15,940 nt of DNA from CAYSPT01 sp964432985 (lineage in GTDB: Bacteria; Muiribacteriota; CAYSPT01). The DNA lies in the NCBI GenBank assembly GCA_964432985.1, contig CAYSPT010000096.1:1-15940 (forward strand). Reading direction: 5' to 3'. Position numbers and translations under genes: made by a program. Under the pieces are notes generated by a model that saw nothing but the letters and a program-made list of their open reading frames with translations, did not search any database and had not been told where the DNA came from. Below are positions 13,523-15,940 of this stretch, piece by piece. The first letter of the stretch is position 1, and the number at the start of each line of letters is the position of its first letter.

Positions 13523-13757
13523 TGGACAGGCATACCGTTCCCGTAAGGAGTAGTATTTTGAATTGAAAAACATCTTCACCAAAATGATGGTCCCCTGTGA
13601 TGAGGGATCCGACACCGGGAATCACAAGTAAAAAGGGAAGTATTTCAGCAACCTCCATGATAGCTAACCAATTTCCAGCGCACGCTGCAAATTACACCCG
13701 GAGCGGCAACGTCAACTTGGACAATGGTTTCGTTGTGCTGTTTGCGCCGTATTGGGT
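13523..13757. other. gene-free stretch before the STAS operon
   Basis: No convincing gene is present. An AAGGAG (13545-13550) precedes a 22-codon TTG-started ORF at 13563-13631, which is too short and weak to call. The right copy of the 18-bp direct repeat lies within it. Confidence 0.5.
13685..13702 (+). repeat. 18-bp direct repeat, right copy
   Basis: Identical to 13411-13428. Unlike the left copy it has no -10 box at the right distance, so it is not acting as a minus-strand promoter element here. Confidence 0.9.
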
Positions 13758-13786
13758 TTGCCATTCTGTGATACGGACATTATAAT
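13758..13786 (+). promoter_or_regulatory. strong sigma-70-type promoter of the STAS operon
   Basis: TTGCCA (13758-13763; five of six to TTGACA), a 17-bp spacer and a perfect TATAAT (13781-13786). Transcription would begin near 13793, leaving about 28 nt before the TTG start at 13821. The in-frame ATG at 13785 overlaps the -10 box and so cannot be the start of this message. Confidence 0.7.
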
Positions 13787-13820
13787 GGAGTCACTTTCTA
13801 CTAAAAGGAGGGCCATTATC

Positions 13821-14153
13821 TTGTTTTCTCATGAAGTGATAGACAGCAAAGCCATTGTCACCCTCGGATGCGATCTAGGGGAAGACACCTCCCCCAGGCT
13901 GCGAAGGTACATGAAAGCTTTGATCGACGAAGGCTTTCGGAATTTCGTCCTGGACATGAAAGACGTTGCCTATATCGCCAGCTGTGGTCTGGGAGTGCTC
14001 TGCGATTTGCTGGACAACCTGGAAGACGAAGGCGGAGGATCTATCAGGCTCGTCCACGTCAACGACAATCTAAAAAACGTATTGAATTTCGTTCAATTGG
14101 ATGCATTGTTCCCGGTATTTCCCAGTGTAAACAGGGCCCTTTACGCTTCATGA
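13821..14153 (+). CDS. STAS-domain protein (anti-sigma-factor-antagonist type)
   Basis: 110 residues, the usual size of a SpoIIAA/RsbV-type single STAS domain. These proteins bind an anti-sigma kinase and are switched off by phosphorylation on a Ser or Thr in the D-S-S/T-G-L-G loop. Here the loop reads A53-S54-C55-G56-L57-G58: the usual Asp is Ala and the phosphorylatable Ser/Thr is Cys. The rest fits: FVLDMKDV strand before the loop and helix VLCDLLDNL after it. The TTG start at 13821 is chosen because AAAAGGAGG (13803-13811) is nine bases upstream and because the promoter excludes the ATG at 13785. The stop TGA overlaps an ATG (14150), and the next gene starts 15 bp later, so the pair is one operon. 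No sigma factor or anti-sigma kinase is nearby. It may be a constitutive antagonist or have a structural role instead. Confidence 0.85.
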   Translation: MFSHEVIDSKAIVTLGCDLGEDTSPRLRRYMKALIDEGFRNFVLDMKDVAYIASCGLGVLCDLLDNLEDEGGGSIRLVHVNDNLKNVLNFVQLDALFPVFPSVNRALYAS

Positions 14154-14167
14154 TAGAAGGCAAAACT

Positions 14168-15169
14168 ATGACAGATACACCATTGAAGGATACACAAACG
14201 ACTGAAACACCGGCGGCAGATGCGCCACGGCCTGACATGCAAACGGCAAAACCACCTGCCGCCGCTCAACCGACAATCAAGCGATTTCCGTTCACCCCTA
14301 AACTGGGATGGTCGGCGAGTCGTTTCGACAAGTTCAGCACCTGCAAACGGCAGTACTACTACGAGTACTACGGTAAACACGACACGGAGTTTACATCCAG
14401 GAAAATCTACGATTTAAAAGACCTGACCTCCATCCCCATCGAGATCGGATCCATCGTTCATCACGTCATCAAGATCCTGCTTCAAAGGCTGAAAAAAACC
14501 GCCAAAGCCATTGACCGGACACGTTTTTTCGACTACGCCAAACGGACCACGGAACGGTTCTGCCGCACGAAGAAATTCGCCGAGATGCACTATGGGGAGA
14601 AAGAAACAGTGGATGCCGATACGGTGTATAAAACCGTGGAAACCTGCCTGCGCAATTTCCTCGACACCGACCGATACAACTGGATTTTCACCGACGCCCT
14701 GGGCGGAATCGATCGCTGGATCATCGAACCTCCGGGTTTCGGTGAAGCCCGAATCAACGATTTCAAGGTCTACTGTAAAGTAGATTTTCTCTTCCCGGTA
14801 GGTGATACGATTTACATCATCGATTGGAAAACGGGTAAAGCCCATCCGGAAAAACACCGCAACCAGATTCTGGGATACGCTTCATGGGCTTCTTATCACT
14901 TCGAAAAGGACCCGGAGACCATCGTCCCGGTCATCGCCTACCTGAACCCAACGTACAGCGAGATGATTACGGAATTCAACGAGTTTGACATCCAGGATTT
15001 CACCACGCAGGTAGAAGAACAGACAGAGGAAATGCACCTCTATTGCAAAGACGTGGCGGAAAACATCCCCCTTGACAAAGAAGAGTTTCAAAAAACCAAA
15101 ATCACGAGAATCTGCGATTTCTGCAACTACCGTGAGCTTTGTCAAACAGTGGAAGAAAACGTATCATGA
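14168..15169 (+). CDS. PD-(D/E)XK nuclease of the RecB/Cas4/AddB type with iron-sulfur cysteines
   Basis: 333 residues. After a 40-residue Thr/Pro/Ala-rich, probably disordered tail come the family's motifs: WSASRFDKFSTCKRQYYYEYYG (48-69, with C59), G-S-I-V-H-H (94-99, the RecB-like His), KVDFLF with D206, IIDWKTGK with D219 and K221 (the catalytic D...D-x-K), and Q233-x3-Y237. C59 with C316, C319 and C325 (C-x2-C-x5-C) makes the four-cysteine 4Fe-4S staple known from AddB and Cas4. It is thus probably a single-strand exonuclease or end-processing enzyme. No helicase partner or cas gene is nearby. ATG 14168 with AGAAGG seven bases upstream is preferred; ATG 14150, which overlaps the STAS stop, is possible. 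The last 15 codons belong to the 56-bp tandem repeat, so the extreme C-terminus after C325 was remodelled by the duplication. Confidence 0.88.
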   Translation: MTDTPLKDTQTTETPAADAPRPDMQTAKPPAAAQPTIKRFPFTPKLGWSASRFDKFSTCKRQYYYEYYGKHDTEFTSRKIYDLKDLTSIPIEIGSIVHHVIKILLQRLKKTAKAIDRTRFFDYAKRTTERFCRTKKFAEMHYGEKETVDADTVYKTVETCLRNFLDTDRYNWIFTDALGGIDRWIIEPPGFGEARINDFKVYCKVDFLFPVGDTIYIIDWKTGKAHPEKHRNQILGYASWASYHFEKDPETIVPVIAYLNPTYSEMITEFNEFDIQDFTTQVEEQTEEMHLYCKDVAENIPLDKEEFQKTKITRICDFCNYRELCQTVEENVS

Positions 15170-15225
15170 ACTGCCCAAACAACTACCGTGAGCTTTGTCA
15201 AACAGTGGAAGAAAACGTATCATGA
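15166..15225 (+). CDS. micro-ORF 1 created by the 56-bp repeat
   Basis: 19 codons, MNCPNNYRELCQTVEENVS. Its ATG overlaps the nuclease stop in an ATGA, and its own TGA overlaps the next ATG in the same way. It fuses the first residues of the zinc-ribbon protein to the last of the nuclease. It could be translated by termination-reinitiation, but may be a by-product of the duplication. Confidence 0.3.
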   Translation: MNCPNNYRELCQTVEENVS

Positions 15226-15275
15226 ACTACCCAAACAACTACCGTAAGTTGTGCCAAACCGGAGAAGGAGACTGA
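15222..15275 (+). CDS. micro-ORF 2 created by the 56-bp repeat
   Basis: 17 codons, MNYPNNYRKLCQTGEGD, starting in ATGA overlap with micro-ORF 1 and ending two bases before the ATG of the zinc-ribbon gene. Its TGEGD end differs because unit 3 carries the ribosome binding site there. Translation would carry ribosomes directly to the next start. Confidence 0.3.
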   Translation: MNYPNNYRKLCQTGEGD

Positions 15276-15277
15276 TC

Positions 15278-15829
15278 ATGAACTGCCCAAACTGCGCTGA
15301 AGAACTGACGAAAAAGAAACTCGAAACCGTGGAGGTGGACGAATGCGTTTCGTGCAAGGGTTTGTGGTTCGAAGACGATGAACTGCGCCAGGTCAAGGAC
15401 GCCGCTGATGCCGACCTGAACTGGATGGACTTCGAGATCTGGAAACACCAGGACAAGTTCAAGGTGTCGCCGAAAAATCGTCCCTGCCCGAAGTGTCAAA
15501 AACCCATGCCTGTGGTGAAATACGGCGCCACCGGCGTGAACATCGACTGCTGTCCGCAGTGCAAAGGTGTGTGGCTGGACAAAGGCGAACTCACGAAAAT
15601 CGTTAAGGCGCTGCAAAAAGAGCTTCTCACAAAATCGTTCACCAACTATGTCATAGCCAGTCTCGGAGAAGCAGCGGACCTCGTCGCCGGGCCCGAATCG
15701 TTCGTGTCGGAATGGAAAGATCTCTGCACGGTCCTCAGGATGATGCAGTACCGCGTGCTGGCACAACATCCGGACGTTGCCGACATCATAACCAGCGTCC
15801 AGCAGTCGAATATCGCCATGACACGGTAA
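15278..15829 (+). CDS. double TFIIB-type zinc-ribbon protein
   Basis: 183 residues with two zinc ribbons of the kind called zf-TFIIB: the first is C3-x2-C6 with C23-x2-C26, followed by KGLWFEDDEL; the second is C70-x2-C73 with C92-x2-C95, followed by KGVWLDKGEL. The repeated C-x2-C-K-G-x-W-x-D/E-x-x-E-L ending is diagnostic. The C-terminal 75 residues are helical and unfamiliar. Such proteins are small cytoplasmic zinc-binding proteins of unknown role. ATG 15278 has GGAGAAGGAG (15261-15270) seven bases upstream, inside the third copy of the 56-bp repeat. It is the last gene of the STAS-nuclease operon, and coupling through the two micro-ORFs may set its expression relative to the nuclease. 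Confidence 0.88.
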   Translation: MNCPNCAEELTKKKLETVEVDECVSCKGLWFEDDELRQVKDAADADLNWMDFEIWKHQDKFKVSPKNRPCPKCQKPMPVVKYGATGVNIDCCPQCKGVWLDKGELTKIVKALQKELLTKSFTNYVIASLGEAADLVAGPESFVSEWKDLCTVLRMMQYRVLAQHPDVADIITSVQQSNIAMTR

Positions 15830-15940
15830 CCTTTGGGGTCTTGACTAATATCCAGCTATTGAATTGAAGAAGGATGGCACGGTAACCTTAGGGTTCTAGA
15901 CCATATTACATCAAGTGTAATGATGAAGGATGGGACGGTA
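15822..15940 (+). repeat. second 56-bp periodic repeat, running off the window
   Basis: Two units at 15822-15877 and 15878-15933 and the start of a third at 15934. Both full units begin CACGGTAACCTT and end GAAGGATGG; their middles are diverged. The first begins in the last codons of the zinc-ribbon gene. At each junction the sequence ATG-N-N-A-CGG-TAA recurs (ATGACACGGTAA ends the gene, then ATGGCACGGTAA, then ATGGGACGGTA at the edge). No gene is visible in 15830-15940. Confidence 0.75.

Larger units (their letters stand above)
15125..15292 (+). repeat. 56-bp tandem triplication over a stop/start junction
   Basis: Three units at 15125-15180, 15181-15236 and 15237-15292. Units 1 and 2 differ at one base; unit 3 differs from unit 1 at about a dozen positions. 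Each runs from the codons for NYRELC in the nuclease tail, through a TGA, to ATGAACTGCCCAAAC (MNCPN), the start of the zinc-ribbon gene. Only unit 3 contains GGAGAAGGAG (15261-15270), the real ribosome binding site. Confidence 0.95.

Noticed and set aside
13563..13631. 22-codon plus-strand ORF (LKNIFTKMMVPCDEG...) that vaguely resembles a universal stress protein start
   Set aside because: Too short, TTG start with a 12-base gap to AAGGAG, and no continuing homology in other frames that I could see.
13389..13658. minus-strand ORF of 89 codons
   Set aside because: It runs through the palindrome and the TPR promoter; composition looks non-coding.

Overview
The window reads as a chromosomal stretch from an uncultured, Gram-negative-type bacterium of intermediate GC content. 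The reasons are a class III signal peptide of the type II secretion/type IV pilus family, several Sec-type signal peptides, one strong sigma-54 (-24/-12) promoter and several sigma-70-type promoters. No rRNA, tRNA, IS element, phage or CRISPR array is visible. The gene mix (TPR and HEAT proteins, lone pseudopilins, low-complexity charged proteins, many small tandem repeats) would suit a poorly sampled phylum or a deltaproteobacterial/myxococcal relative, but nothing fixes the lineage.

Layout. 1-39 may be the 3' end of a gene entering from the left. 40-411 is a leader with possible RNA structure, a terminator-like hairpin and a strong promoter for a MutT-type Nudix hydrolase (412-807). A TerB-like acidic protein (973-1395) and an ADP-ribosylglycohydrolase (1466-2677) follow as a probable pair. 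Convergent to them is a 649-residue protein of unknown function with alternating charge blocks and two C-terminal membrane helices (2711-4660, minus). A 22-bp tandem repeat array separates it from a divergent GspG-like pseudopilin (5010-5957). Next, on the minus strand, are a small secreted protein behind a sigma-54 promoter (5988-6506), a secreted HEAT-repeat protein (6723-7799) and a long-chain acyl-CoA synthetase (7892-9685). On the plus strand are a small helical protein with an N-terminal 33-bp repeat (9809-10279), a repeat-rich 399-bp gap, and a second secreted protein (10679-11407). A large minus-strand gene (11428-13341) encodes a secreted TPR protein with two pseudopilin-head-like modules in its middle. 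A regulatory gap with a perfect 48-bp palindrome leads to a plus-strand operon: STAS protein (13821-14153), PD-(D/E)XK nuclease with an iron-sulfur-type cysteine set (14168-15169), and a double zinc-ribbon protein (15278-15829).

Themes. First, a GspG-like head module (LEGxYxTxVPxDPW...GxDxxxGTxDD) occurs both in the pseudopilin at 5010 and inside the TPR protein at 11428, which suggests one envelope system. The secreted proteins at 5988, 6723 and 10679 may belong to it too. Second, tandem repeats with periods of 12, 20, 22, 33 and 56 bp occur within genes, between genes and across a stop/start junction. The most striking is a 56-bp triplication joining the nuclease and zinc-ribbon genes, which creates two stop-start-coupled micro-ORFs. 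A second 56-bp periodicity begins at the zinc-ribbon stop codon. Third, the motif TTGTATCA recurs as inverted repeats in two distant intergenic regions and may mark one regulator's sites.
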